Shown piece after piece: positions 35,381-43,858 of a stretch of 64,000 bases of DNA. Origin of the DNA: Paenibacillus zeisoli. GTDB lineage: Bacteria; Bacillota; Bacilli; Paenibacillales; Paenibacillaceae. The notes under the pieces were generated by a model. That model was not told the origin of the DNA, made no database searches, and worked only from the letters and a program-made list of their open reading frames with translations. The translations under genes were made by a program, and so were the position numbers. Every line of letters begins with the position of its first letter. The stretch's first letter is position 1. The stretch lies in assembly GCF_003994465.1 (NCBI RefSeq), contig NZ_RZNX01000003.1, forward strand, positions 277,283 to 341,282, written 5' to 3'.

Positions 35381-36421
35381 TTACTCCTCCTTGAAAGAAC
35401 CCTCCGTATGTACGACCGCAGCCTCGGTGAAAGCTTCTTTCAGCAGCTCGTATGAGCGAACCCGCTTGCCGAAATCCTGCAACGCCGTAATTACGATGTA
35501 TTCTACCACACCGTACCGTTCTCCTACCTCTAATAGTTTCCGGCGGACAGTCTCTTTCGAGCCCTTGGTGATCTCGGCCTGCTGCTCTTCTATTCTGTAA
35601 TTCTCATTCGACTGCCTGCCGAATTCCTCCGCCTGCTCCAAGCTGCCTACGGTAACCTTCTTGCCGCTGTCCAAGTACACTTTGTACAGTTTCTGCTGGC
35701 TGGCCAGTTCATCTGCCTCAGCATCCGTCTCCGCCACAAGAACAGGGAGGGCGAGAATAGGTTGCGGCTTGGTACCGTTCGTATAGTTGAAGGACTGGTG
35801 ATAGGCGGCAAAAGCGTCCTCAGCCACCACAGGGTCGCTGTTGATGAACAGGGCGAACACATAAGGCAGTCCAAGCTCGGCGGCAAGCTCTGCACTGGAT
35901 AGACTTGCGCCGAGCAGGTAGATCTCGGCCGGCTGCCCTGGCAGAGGCGTAGCCCGCAAGCCGGCAAGCGGATGATCCTCGGCAAGCCGGTTATGCACGT
36001 ACTCGCTAAGTTCCTTAAGCTTGCCGGTTAGGTCTCCTCCATCCTCGGTGCCCTGCTGAAGCGCACGGGTTGACCTTGGCAGTCCGCCAGGGGCCCGCCC
36101 GATTCCAAGGTCCACTCTGCCTGGTGCCAGAGAGGACAGCACATTGAAATTCTCCGCGACTTTATACGGACTGTAATGCTGCAGCATCACCCCGCCGGAA
36201 CCGATTCGAATCCGGTTCGTCTTGGCCAGCAAATAAGCGATCAGCACCTCGGGTGATGATCCCGCAACCCGATCTCCGTCATGATGCTCAGATACCCAGA
36301 ACCTCGAATACCCCAGCCGCTCAGCGATCTGAGCCAGTTCCACCGTATGCTGGAATGCCTCTTCCGGAGTCTCATCTCCGAAGATAGGACTTTGATCCAG
36401 AATGCTTAATTGGATTCCCAT
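35381..36421 (-). CDS. Luciferase-like flavin-dependent monooxygenase (YtmO-like)
   Basis: 346 aa. SILDQSPIF, RFWVSEHHD, IRIGSGGVMLQHYSPYKVAE and GRVDLGIGRAPGG are hallmarks of the LLM group related to alkanal monooxygenase-like YtmO. It binds reduced flavin and probably cleaves a C-S or C-N bond of the imported compound. Between the ABC ATPase and deacylase genes, 20 bp after the first. ATG with AAGGGGGAG. Confidence 0.88.
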   Translation of the reverse strand: MGIQLSILDQSPIFGDETPEEAFQHTVELAQIAERLGYSRFWVSEHHDGDRVAGSSPEVLIAYLLAKTNRIRIGSGGVMLQHYSPYKVAENFNVLSSLAPGRVDLGIGRAPGGLPRSTRALQQGTEDGGDLTGKLKELSEYVHNRLAEDHPLAGLRATPLPGQPAEIYLLGASLSSAELAAELGLPYVFALFINSDPVVAEDAFAAYHQSFNYTNGTKPQPILALPVLVAETDAEADELASQQKLYKVYLDSGKKVTVGSLEQAEEFGRQSNENYRIEEQQAEITKGSKETVRRKLLEVGERYGVVEYIVITALQDFGKRVRSYELLKEAFTEAAVVHTEGSFKEE

Positions 36422-36441
36422 AAGGAATCTCCCCCTTTGTC

Positions 36442-37194
36442 CTAAATATCATAAGTGAGTTCCGGCGTGATCCGCTTCAGGAACTGTTTGGTGCGCTCCT
36501 CCTTCGGCGACCGGAAGATTTCGTTAGGCTTGCCCTCTTCCACAATGACGCCGCCATCCATGAAGACCACATGATTCGATACGTCCCTCGCGAACCCCAT
36601 TTCATGGGTCACCACGATCATGGTGATGCCCTCGGCCGCGATTTTGCGAATCACCGACAGCACTTCCCCAACCAGCTCCGGATCCAGCGCGGAGGTCGGC
36701 TCGTCGAACAGAATAACTTCAGGTTCAAGGGCAAGCGCCCTTGCGATGCCCACCCGCTGCTGCTGTCCCCCTGAGAGCTGGCTCGGATACATATCCAGCT
36801 TGTCTCCAAGCCCGACTTTCTCCAGAACCTCAATACTTTTCACCCTGGCTTCTACTCTGTCCAGCTTGCGTACGATGATAAGTCCCTCCATCACGTTCTC
36901 CAGAACCGTCTTATGCTTGAACAGGTTGTAATGCTGGAACACCATCGCCGTCTTTTTGCGCAGGGAGTGGATTTCTTGCTTGGTAGGACGCTTGCAGTTC
37001 ACCTGTTCGCCGGAAATGTTCACAGTGCCATCATCGGGCTTCTCCAGGAAATTCAGGCAGCGCAGCAGTGTCGTTTTGCCGGAGCCGCTGGGTCCCAGAA
37101 TGACCACAACTTCCCCTTTTTCCACGGTCAGGTCGATTCCCTTAAGCACTTCCTGCCTGCCAAACGTCTTCGTAATATTTCGGATCTCAATCAT
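36442..37194 (-). CDS. ABC transporter ATPase, polar amino acid type (TcyN-like)
   Basis: 250 aa with Walker [13 protein letters not shown] (residues about 34-45), signature [15 protein letters not shown] and Walker [14 protein letters not shown]. Paired with two permeases and a binding protein, it energises uptake of an amino acid such as cystine or an S-modified cysteine. ATG overlaps the permease stop (ATGA). Confidence 0.92.
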   Translation of the reverse strand: MIEIRNITKTFGRQEVLKGIDLTVEKGEVVVILGPSGSGKTTLLRCLNFLEKPDDGTVNISGEQVNCKRPTKQEIHSLRKKTAMVFQHYNLFKHKTVLENVMEGLIIVRKLDRVEARVKSIEVLEKVGLGDKLDMYPSQLSGGQQQRVGIARALALEPEVILFDEPTSALDPELVGEVLSVIRKIAAEGITMIVVTHEMGFARDVSNHVVFMDGGVIVEEGKPNEIFRSPKEERTKQFLKRITPELTYDI

Positions 37195-37901
37195 GCGACA
37201 CCGCCTCGGTTGAACGTATTTATCTTCTTCTCAATGCGGGCCGTAACCCGTTCGATCAATACCGTTAAGCCCCAGAACATCAGGGCAGCTGCAATATACG
37301 CCTCAAAAAACTTCCAGTTGGTCGAAGCCACAATATTCGCTCTGCCATTAATCTCCGTAATCGATACGGTAAAAGCCAGTGTGGTTCCGTGCAGCATGCC
37401 GATCACCTCACTGGAGAGGTTAAGCAAGCTCACCGCAAGCGCCTGCGGCAGAACGATGCGTTTGAACGTCTGTACAGGCGTCATGCCCACCGAATAGGCC
37501 GCTTCGACCTGGCCCCGGTCTACCGCCTGAATGCCCGCCCGGATTACTTCTGTCATGTAAGCCCCTGCGGTCAGCGAGAAGGCAACAAAGACGAAATATA
37601 CAATAGGAATGGACACGGAGGTGAAGCCGAGATTCAGCTTGCGGGACACACTGTCAATCAGGATTGGCAGGCCGTAATAGATCAGGAACAGGTGCATCAA
37701 CATCGGGGTTCCCCGGATGACCGTGACATAGGCCGAAGCGATCTGGCTCAGCACCGGCACCCGGTTGATCCGGACGAGGGCTGCAGGAACGGCGATAATG
37801 AAGCCTCCGATCAGGGACACCGCTGTGATCAGTAGGGTCATAGGCAAGGCCTGGAACAAGTCCAGAAAAGCTGTCAGGATAAACTGCGGGTCGAGCTGAA
37901 T
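37191..37901 (-). CDS. ABC transporter permease, polar amino acid type (TcyM-like), non-standard start
   Basis: Conventional start is TTG 37859 (222 aa) but it has no SD. The frame upstream reads [17 protein letters not shown], a typical beginning of these permeases. It is closed by TGA at 37908-37910, leaving only ATT (37901) or CTG (37877) as starts; AAAGGAGG lies 9 nt before the ATT. About 236 aa. The EAA-type loop ([25 protein letters not shown]) contacts the ATPase. The region overlaps the C-terminus of the upstream permease by 28 bp. Confidence 0.7.
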   Translation of the reverse strand: MQLDPQFILTAFLDLFQALPMTLLITAVSLIGGFIIAVPAALVRINRVPVLSQIASAYVTVIRGTPMLMHLFLIYYGLPILIDSVSRKLNLGFTSVSIPIVYFVFVAFSLTAGAYMTEVIRAGIQAVDRGQVEAAYSVGMTPVQTFKRIVLPQALAVSLLNLSSEVIGMLHGTTLAFTVSITEINGRANIVASTNWKFFEAYIAAALMFWGLTVLIERVTARIEKKINTFNRGGVA

Positions 37902-38656
37902 AAGCCCTCATCCTCCTTTCCCGTCTGTCTGGAACGTAGACTCCGCCTGGAGCCTGTTCGGACCTTATAATGTCTCTCATGTCTATGGAGCCTTCTCTCT
38001 GCGAGGAGGAACAGCTGCTCAAGGATCATGGATATGACGAAATAGATCAGCGATAATGCTATATAAGTCTCGAAGAAATGCATGGTCGCGCTGCCGAGTG
38101 TCTGCGCTTTACCGCTGATATCCATCGTCCCCAGCGTATAAGCAAGCGAGGTCTCCTTCAAATTGGCAAGCACCTTGTTCGCGAAGTTCGGCATGGAGAC
38201 GGCCAGCGCCTGAGGCAGCATAATCCGGGTGAAAGCCTGGTATTTCGTCATGCCTATCGAGTAGGCGGCCTCTACCTGTCCGCGGTCTACCGCGGCTACG
38301 GCAGCCCGGATGATCTCGCACATATAAGCCGCGCTGTTCAGTGTATACGTCAGAATGACGAAGACGAGAACGGAAGTCCTCGTCACATCAATGGATACGA
38401 GCTTGAGCACCTCAGGCATGCCGTAGTAAATCAGGAACAACTGAATAAGTACCGGGGTTCCGCGAAAAAAAGATACCAGAATCGCAGACAGATTCTTCAA
38501 TACCGGTACGTTGTACATGCGGGGCAGGGCCCATAGGAGACCCACGGCAAGCCCCAGAACTACAGAACAGATCACGATGAACAAGGTAATCTGAATGTAC
38601 GCCGCAAGCTTGGGAAGAAAATCAAAGACATAAGAAATATCGAACGTGGTCTCCAA
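37874..38656 (-). CDS. ABC transporter permease, polar amino acid type (TcyL-like)
   Basis: 260 aa with about five helices and the coupling loop [26 protein letters not shown]. The tail beyond residue about 225 is unusually long and basic (RRLHRHERHYKVRTGSRR) and overlaps the next gene's start region, so the natural end may have been shifted. Start TTG with GAAAGGGGCGG 8 nt before. Separated from the binding-protein gene by a 357-bp gap containing a palindromic repeat. Confidence 0.85.
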   Translation of the reverse strand: METTFDISYVFDFLPKLAAYIQITLFIVICSVVLGLAVGLLWALPRMYNVPVLKNLSAILVSFFRGTPVLIQLFLIYYGMPEVLKLVSIDVTRTSVLVFVILTYTLNSAAYMCEIIRAAVAAVDRGQVEAAYSIGMTKYQAFTRIMLPQALAVSMPNFANKVLANLKETSLAYTLGTMDISGKAQTLGSATMHFFETYIALSLIYFVISMILEQLFLLAERRLHRHERHYKVRTGSRRSLRSRQTGKEDEGLFSSTRSLS

Positions 38657-38853
38657 GTGTACGACCGCCCCTTTCTTTATAGGTTGAACTATTGATTTAC
38701 TGTCAGACAGCCGTGTGCAATGTTCCTCCGATCGCTTTGCTTCTCCAGAATCATTTCACACTTTTGCCCATGAGTAATTCTTAAGTTCAACTTATCTATT
38801 TATTTTTCAAGTATATTTGCCGCAATTTAAATGCTCACATTCGGGAGCGGTCA

Positions 38854-38995
38854 TAACTCCGGGAAATGTTTGGACTTCCGGCCGCTGTGATCTCCAGATT
38901 TCTGAATGAAACCGCCTTAGCGGTTGAAATCCGGAGATCAAGGCGTTCGCTGACGCTCCTACAGTTCCAAGCTTCCCCTCCGTTACGCCCTCCTG
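38854..38995. repeat. Dispersed palindromic repeat element (copy 4) inside the importer operon
   Basis: Hairpin GATCTCCAGATTTC ... GAAATCCGGAGATC around ACCGCC/GCGGT, then CGTTCGCTGACGCTCC, TACAGTTCC and CTTCCCCTCCGTT. Very similar to the copy at 18.91 kb, same orientation. It lies in the 357-bp gap (38657-39013) between binding protein and permease genes, so transcripts of the operon must read through it. No ORF in the gap. Confidence 0.8.
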
Positions 38996-39013
38996 CGTAT
39001 CACTTTTTTATAG

Positions 39014-39835
39014 CTATTTACTCTTCGTAAAATCTTGTCCCAGCCATTTAACACTCAGTTTGGATAACGTTCCATCGGCCTTCACTTCTTTGATCGCCTC
39101 ATCAAGCTTATCCGCCAGGTCCTGCTCATCCTTGCGAAGCACGAAGAGTACGTCTGATTGAGTTAACGCATCACCCACAGTCTTCAGCTTGTCACCGTTC
39201 GGCATAAACTTCAGCGCGAAATCCGTGCTGATCGTTGCGTCCACCCGGCCTGTCAGAATCTGATTCGTTCTGTCATTGGAAGGTGAGTTGGAGTAGACAA
39301 TGTTGATGGCATCCTTGTTCTTCTTGTTATATTCCTGCAAGATATAGGCTTCATTGCTTGTTGCTGACGTAATTACTTTCTTTCCTTTCAGGTCATCAAT
39401 GGAATTGATATCTGTATTGGTCTTAGGAACAACGACTTTATTGAGGAAGATGCTGTAAGGCTCTTTATTGAACAAGTATTTCGCCTCACGCTCCGGATTC
39501 TTCTCCATTTGATGGGCAACGAAGTCAATCTTCTTCGTATCAAGACTCAGCAGCAGGCTGGAGAAATCCATGGTCTGGAACTCAAATTCATAATCCGGAA
39601 GACGCTTATCCAGCTCTTTCACCAGCTCCACATCGTATCCGGTCAGCTTCCCGTTCTCATCAATGAAGCACACGTTAGGGAACTGCGTCCCGGTTCCTAC
39701 AATAATCTTCTTCACAGCAGTACCGCTCGCAGCTTTGGCTGTTCCGCTTGTAGTGTCCTCCTTGGCGGTGCCGCAGCCCGCAATCACAGCAACCAATAAT
39801 CCTAACGCCGTCAATAATGCTAATTTCTTCTTCAT
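39014..39835 (-). CDS. Amino-acid ABC transporter substrate-binding lipoprotein (TcyJ/K-like)
   Basis: 273 aa. Lipoprotein signal with lipobox VIAGC (Cys about 21), then a type-II binding fold: VGTGTQFPNVCFIDENGKLTGYDVELVKELDKRL, KKIDFVAHQMEKNPEREAKYLFNKEPY and a C-terminal LDEAIKEVKADGTLSKLSVKWLG (described here by segments). First gene of the importer operon; it should present cystine or a related sulfur compound. ATG with GAGGG upstream. Confidence 0.9.
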   Translation of the reverse strand: MKKKLALLTALGLLVAVIAGCGTAKEDTTSGTAKAASGTAVKKIIVGTGTQFPNVCFIDENGKLTGYDVELVKELDKRLPDYEFEFQTMDFSSLLLSLDTKKIDFVAHQMEKNPEREAKYLFNKEPYSIFLNKVVVPKTNTDINSIDDLKGKKVITSATSNEAYILQEYNKKNKDAINIVYSNSPSNDRTNQILTGRVDATISTDFALKFMPNGDKLKTVGDALTQSDVLFVLRKDEQDLADKLDEAIKEVKADGTLSKLSVKWLGQDFTKSK

Positions 39836-39875
39836 CGTTCACCCTCCGAATATATTGTTTTTATTTTATTCACAC

Positions 39876-39941
39876 AATTCCTATTAAGTTAGTGTGATTT
39901 ATGTTGAGGATTACTTTACACGCACCGGGAAAGATCGTCAA
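39876..39941 (-). promoter_or_regulatory. Predicted promoter and CymR-like site of the importer operon
   Basis: Minus strand -35 TTGACG (39936-39941), 17-bp spacer, -10 TAAAGT (39913-39918). About 30 bp downstream lies ACTTAATAGGAATT (39876-39889), which resembles, from memory, the conserved part of sites bound by the cysteine regulator CymR. The CACA/TGTG inverted repeat flanks it. The rest of 39836-40447 has hairpins and no firm gene. Confidence 0.4.
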
Positions 39942-40097
39942 TGCTTCGGATTATAGGGTTTTTCTATAAGGATATAGAAGAAACAAAACCGCCAACTATC
40001 TCCTACTAGCTTAGTATGAATTACTAGTAGCCCTAGCATCCCTAAACAAGCCTGTCTAGAGTATATCCGGACGGACTTATTTGAGGTGGGGAGCAAG

Positions 40098-40130
40098 CAA
40101 AAAAGGCTAGCTCAATGTCTGAGCCAGCTC
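40098..40130 (-). terminator. Terminator-like hairpin in the 610-bp gap
   Basis: GGCT..AGCTCA and TGAGCC arms with six T on the minus strand. Confidence 0.45.
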
Positions 40131-40159
40131 TTGGGTATAAATTTGTTCATGTCTGGTTT

Positions 40160-40249
40160 ATGACTAGCAAGTTATACATTGCCGGAACCATGCGCTTAGA
40201 TCGTATCACTGATTTAGGGTTTACTGGAGACTTTGTAATGGGGAAATAA
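40160..40249 (+). other. 29-codon open frame, possible gene remnant
   Basis: ATG 40160 to TAA 40247 reads MTSKLYIAGTMRLDRITDL then GFTGDFVMGK. The rhythm LDRI-x3-x-TG-x-F is like the end of a WYL domain. There is no Shine-Dalgarno. I regard it as a speculative remnant. Confidence 0.2.
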
Positions 40250-40301
40250 ACCAACGGAATGAGTCTGCGAACATGTTCAGAAAGGTTTAGGAATGCAAAC
40301 G

Positions 40302-40340
40302 AATACCCTACCAGAACAGCTAGAAGGGTATTTGTTTACT
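40302..40340. terminator. Hairpin downstream of the 40448 gene
   Basis: AATACCCT/AGGGTATT arms with inner CCAG/CTAG-like pairing, T-rich on both sides; about 110 bp beyond the gene stop on the minus strand. Confidence 0.5.
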
Positions 40341-40447
40341 TTTAATATATTATATGTGGTTGTTCTTCAATTTTAAGTAATGGGAGAACGTTTCATAATA
40401 TCTAATTCAACTCACCTCCCTGTCGATAAAGAGAATCCCCTCCTTTA

Positions 40448-40864
40448 TTAGTCTTGTTGTAAAAGCATCAAAATTCTATCTGAAATAACCTGATCGGTTG
40501 GATTTTTGGAAAGTTCATTTAATAAATCTGAAATTTCTTTCTTGTTTTTAATTTCATTGCTTAATGTGATGTGATTCCTTATATCAGTAACAATAATGGC
40601 TGGATAATTCAAAAACCCAGTCTTATCCTTATAGTATGAAGTAAACTTACTTAATGTATCAAGACGAACTGCATTTTCAAACGCTAATTTAATATCATTT
40701 TGCCTTATCAAGCTTGCCGTTCTTAATATCTCAGTTTTAAATTCAGTATCAATTTTAGAAATTTGATTTGAAAGCTTGTTAATTTCGGTATACTGATACA
40801 AATTAAATCCAACTGCAATGATAAGCAGCAAACAAACTAATATGATTAATGTTTTTCTATTCAA
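40448..40864 (-). CDS. Small membrane-anchored coiled-coil protein, hypothetical
   Basis: 138 aa: transmembrane helix about 6-23, then a helical domain likely to coil (YQYTEINKLSNQISKIDTEF) and a charged C-terminus. AT-rich, unlike flanking genes. ATG with GGGGGTGA. Possibly cotranscribed with the 40916 gene, which ends 51 bp upstream. Family unknown. Confidence 0.6.
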   Translation of the reverse strand: MNRKTLIILVCLLLIIAVGFNLYQYTEINKLSNQISKIDTEFKTEILRTASLIRQNDIKLAFENAVRLDTLSKFTSYYKDKTGFLNYPAIIVTDIRNHITLSNEIKNKKEISDLLNELSKNPTDQVISDRILMLLQQD

Positions 40865-40915
40865 CTTATCACCCCCAATAATAAAGGGGCGAATACTCGC
40901 CCCTTTATTATTATA

Positions 40916-41839
40916 TCACCAAGGTTTAAATTGTGCATGACCGTAAACCTTATCGAAGTCATTACTATGCTGTAAAGCTAATGAACCTCCCAATGGAATT
41001 GAAAATGATGGTTCCACATCCCAGTCTACTTGTTGATGGGCATATGTTGAAAATGCATCTACAAGAGTTGGGTTTGTAACATTTTTAGAATATTTATATT
41101 CCATATATCCTCGATGATTAAATACATAGTAATCTCCACCACCGTGTGCCAATTGAATTGTATACCCATATCCTCCTTCGCCTCTTACAGTAGGGGTAGA
41201 AAAGTTCTCCACGGTATCACCAATTTCGTACCCAACACCGTAACTATATTTATAAGTAGCACTTTCTGTACCTGGAGTTGGAGAGAAGTTTGAATTCAAT
41301 CCTATGGAAAATACATCCTGATCGGTATAGTAAGGAGGTGTCAACCATTGAAATCTTGAACTTACAGTTCCGCTGGTTCGTTCGGCATTTCTTGATACCC
41401 AAGTCTCAAGTTGAATCCATTCTTCTTTAACGCAATCATGCCCATTAGAAATTCCGCAACTTTCTGTCAAAGTTGTTATATTGTGATTTTTTTGCGCTTC
41501 AATTTGTTTATAAGCCTCATCTTTAGGTACCTCAGCAACATTTATTTTCTTTGGATGGTTTGGATCAGTAACATCATAACTGAACCGGTAATACTGTTCT
41601 TTCTTTGATACCTCTACCGAATCAATATCTACAATTTTATTTTTCAACTGTTCTGGTGTAAGGTCATTGATTGCTTCATCAGACATTTGATACTTAGCTT
41701 TTACCTTTGATTTGAGTATATCCGGAACTTTATTGTTGATTTGCTTATCACTGTTCACCTGGCCTTCTGCTTCAACTGCTCCAGAAAATAGCCCACCAAA
41801 TACCATAACCGTTGATAAAATAATTAATAGTTTCCTCAT
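40916..41839 (-). CDS. Secreted protein, hypothetical
   Basis: 307 aa from ATG 41839, placed 9 nt after GGGAGGA; the longer TTG start (41857) would put the SD inside the gene. Signal peptide ends AVEA. A helical pro-region (about 25-90) precedes a beta-rich part with two Cys (ESCGISNGHDC), repeated Tyr/Gly segments (SYGVGYEIGD, GGYGYTIQL, GGGDYYVFNHRGYMEYKYS) and a C-terminus ending FKPW. It may be an exported toxin or matrix-type protein; no motif settles it. AT-rich islet. Confidence 0.6.
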   Translation of the reverse strand: MRKLLIILSTVMVFGGLFSGAVEAEGQVNSDKQINNKVPDILKSKVKAKYQMSDEAINDLTPEQLKNKIVDIDSVEVSKKEQYYRFSYDVTDPNHPKKINVAEVPKDEAYKQIEAQKNHNITTLTESCGISNGHDCVKEEWIQLETWVSRNAERTSGTVSSRFQWLTPPYYTDQDVFSIGLNSNFSPTPGTESATYKYSYGVGYEIGDTVENFSTPTVRGEGGYGYTIQLAHGGGDYYVFNHRGYMEYKYSKNVTNPTLVDAFSTYAHQQVDWDVEPSFSIPLGGSLALQHSNDFDKVYGHAQFKPW

Positions 41840-41912
41840 AAAATCAATTCCTCCCAATTCTTATTCAAAATTAAAATAACTGATTTACCATGACCCCCCT
41901 CTTTTTCACTTA

Positions 41913-41951
41913 AATACCAAAATTTTATATTTTATGTAAAATGTTGGTATT
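41913..41951 (-). promoter_or_regulatory. Large palindrome upstream of the secreted-protein gene
   Basis: 15-bp arms AATACCAAAATTTTA and TAAAATGTTGGTATT (one mismatch) with a 9-bp AT centre, about 75 bp before the ATG at 41839; a good operator candidate. The remaining 41840-42205 shows only the terminator at 42153. Confidence 0.5.
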
Positions 41952-42152
41952 ATCATAACACACACAAGTATATCAGTAAATATTTTAATATCGGTGATAG
42001 ACTTTCGTGGAGAATGAAACTAGAATAGGTATTTTTGAGGTTAGATAATGAGGTCAATTAAGTACCAGTCGGTGAGATAATTAGAGTTTACTGGATAGAT
42101 TCATTAGAAAATAAGTAGAAGCTTGTAGAGCAAATTCCTAACGTTGTAAAGC

Positions 42153-42190
42153 AAAAAAGGACCCCGCCAGCACATCCAGTGGGATCCTTT
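42153..42190 (-). terminator. Terminator of the 42206 gene
   Basis: AAAGGA-x-CCC and GGG-x-TCCTTT arms; six T on the minus strand, about 15 bp after the stop. Confidence 0.75.
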
Positions 42191-42205
42191 ATTTGGTATT
42201 ACAAA

Positions 42206-42874
42206 TTACGGATTATCTCCTGAAGCAATTATCATCGCATAAACCCCTTTATTGTCATGCTTTAAAATAACAATAAAAGTTCCAGGCTTTAAATCTTCAT
42301 TATTGTTATAAAAGGAATTTAGTTGTTTGGCAAGTGCCTTACTCTCATACTGAACCACATCTCGGTTCTCATCAGCTTTGTACTCTTTTACTTTTACTGC
42401 ATCAGTTGGCATAATGGTTTTTGCCTCTCCTAATGCTTCAGCAAATTTCTTGTTACCAGATCCCTCAAAACTAAGAGTAACGTTAAATGCAATATCATTA
42501 TAGTATATAACAAGGAGCGAATTATTTCTATATGATGACATACCTGAATCAGGCTCGTTTTCATCATTTCCATAGCTTTTTTCAATAAGTGACTTTGTAT
42601 CCCCTAACCCACCTGATTTGGTGACCTGTATAAGATCGTTTTCTATTTGATTATTTTGCTGTTGTTTCTCAATTACTGTTTGTTGTTGTGTTTCTGTTGT
42701 CTGCTTAGGAGTTACTTCTTGGTTAGCATCTTCCTTTACATTTTCAACCGTTGCAACTTTTAAAGGCTCGTCATGTTCTTTAGGACCGTCTCTCTTAGTT
42801 ACATTAATAAAAGTACCAATAATAAACAAAACTATTAACCAAAACCACCATTTTTTATATAGCTGTTTCTTCAC
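42206..42874 (-). CDS. Single-pass membrane protein, hypothetical
   Basis: 222 aa from GTG 42874, which follows GGGGGG by a short spacer; the longer frame to 42985 would run over the DUF2971 remnant on the other strand and has no good start. KKQLYKKWWFWLIVLFIIGTF marks a membrane helix (about 2-22), then a Gln/Glu/Thr-rich linker and a globular part (DLIQVTKSGGLGDTKSLIEKSYG ... GTFIVILKHDNKGVYAMIIASG). Resembles stand-alone exported stress or lipoprotein-like proteins of unknown function. AT-rich. Confidence 0.6.
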   Translation of the reverse strand: MKKQLYKKWWFWLIVLFIIGTFINVTKRDGPKEHDEPLKVATVENVKEDANQEVTPKQTTETQQQTVIEKQQQNNQIENDLIQVTKSGGLGDTKSLIEKSYGNDENEPDSGMSSYRNNSLLVIYYNDIAFNVTLSFEGSGNKKFAEALGEAKTIMPTDAVKVKEYKADENRDVVQYESKALAKQLNSFYNNNEDLKPGTFIVILKHDNKGVYAMIIASGDNP

Positions 42875-42889
42875 AAAAAGCCCCCCCGG

Positions 42890-43180
42890 TTCAATAGATG
42901 GTCCATATATTCTATGTTTTTTAAGCACCCAGCCTTTGATCACGAACAAGAAATAAGGATCATGTTCAGTGGAAAGGATACACATCAGCCTAAAGCCAGC
43001 TTTAGATCTACCAATGGAATTTTGATTCCGTATTTAAAAGTGGATCCATCAAATAGCAAAACTACTATGATGCCAATTGAAAATATAATTATCGGGCCTT
43101 TTGTTAAACACGATAAAGCAGAGAATGGTACTTCACTATCCCCAAGACAACTTTCTCTATGCCGCTATCCTTGTTCGTGA
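42890..43180 (+). pseudogene. C-terminal remnant of a DUF2971 protein
   Basis: The plus frame reads MFFKHPAFDHEQEIRIMF, ASFRSTNGILIPYLKVD and IENIIIGPFVKHDK, the conserved end of DUF2971 proteins (FFKH..F..E.EyR, then iPY and I..GP). Only the C-terminal 90 or so residues remain; there is no SD at the ATG 42914, and the 5' part is replaced by the start of the minus-strand gene. Such proteins sit in mobile or defence-rich regions, but no intact system remains here. Confidence 0.55.
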
Positions 43181-43191
43181 GATCCCCTCGG

Positions 43192-43653
43192 CTATCTCAG
43201 CAGCTCCTCCACCGTCTCCTCCCAGCGGGTGACCACTGCTTCCGGGTCATGGAGGACAATCTGAACGCCGCTTACAATATCGGCGTATTTAGCTGTGTCC
43301 GCCTTGCAGGAGATAACCTGCGCCTCAAAGCGCAGGCGGGGATGCTTCGCTCCGGACAGCTCAGCCAGCGGGCGGAGCTGCAGCCGGATGTAGAAGGCCT
43401 TGCCTGCGTAGAATGCAGCCAAGGTTGCTTTACCGGTGCGCAGAATATTGCCGGTTGTGACCGTCCCTGGCCATAATCCAAGCCTCAATGAATTCTGCGA
43501 GATCGCAACAATTTCACCCACACTGATCATGGCAGTATGCGGCCAGCCGTCTTCGCTAACCGTCATCAGCACCAAGGCCTCCTGCTGCTTGCTGCTTAAG
43601 TCTCTCCCATTCAGCAGCTCGTACAATTCCGGCGCAAGCTCTTTATCAGTCAT
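43192..43653 (-). CDS. Pyridoxamine 5'-phosphate oxidase-like flavin/FMN-binding protein
   Basis: 153 aa split-barrel: EALVLMTVSEDGWPHTAMISVGEI (residues about 25-48), RLGLWPGTVTTGNILRTGKATLAAF (about 57-81) and a C-terminal helix EETVEELLR. Matches the short PNPOx-like proteins that bind FMN, F420-like or heme cofactors; activity is not predictable. ATG with AAGGAG. GC-richer than the islet to its left, so it marks the islet boundary. Confidence 0.8.
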   Translation of the reverse strand: MTDKELAPELYELLNGRDLSSKQQEALVLMTVSEDGWPHTAMISVGEIVAISQNSLRLGLWPGTVTTGNILRTGKATLAAFYAGKAFYIRLQLRPLAELSGAKHPRLRFEAQVISCKADTAKYADIVSGVQIVLHDPEAVVTRWEETVEELLR

Positions 43654-43813
43654 TTCACTTCTCCTTGTCTACGGTTTCTTGTTGCTACACAACTGGTAAT
43701 ATATTTTCATACTTATTCGATGATTGGAGCGATGATTGTGAGCAGTATCTAAAGCAGGCCCTTGGGATTATGTTCGGTCTACCTCTGAAATAACCGCTTA
43801 CCCATCAAGAAGA

Positions 43814-43846
43814 AAAGACATGCGCAAGGGCAGCCTGCGCATGTCT
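43814..43846. terminator. Terminator of the FNT gene
   Basis: AAGACATGCGCA and TGCGCATGTCTT, a 12-bp perfect stem with a 9-nt loop, T-rich on the minus strand after it, 13 bp from the gene stop. Confidence 0.8.
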
Positions 43847-43858
43847 TCATGGTGCTTG

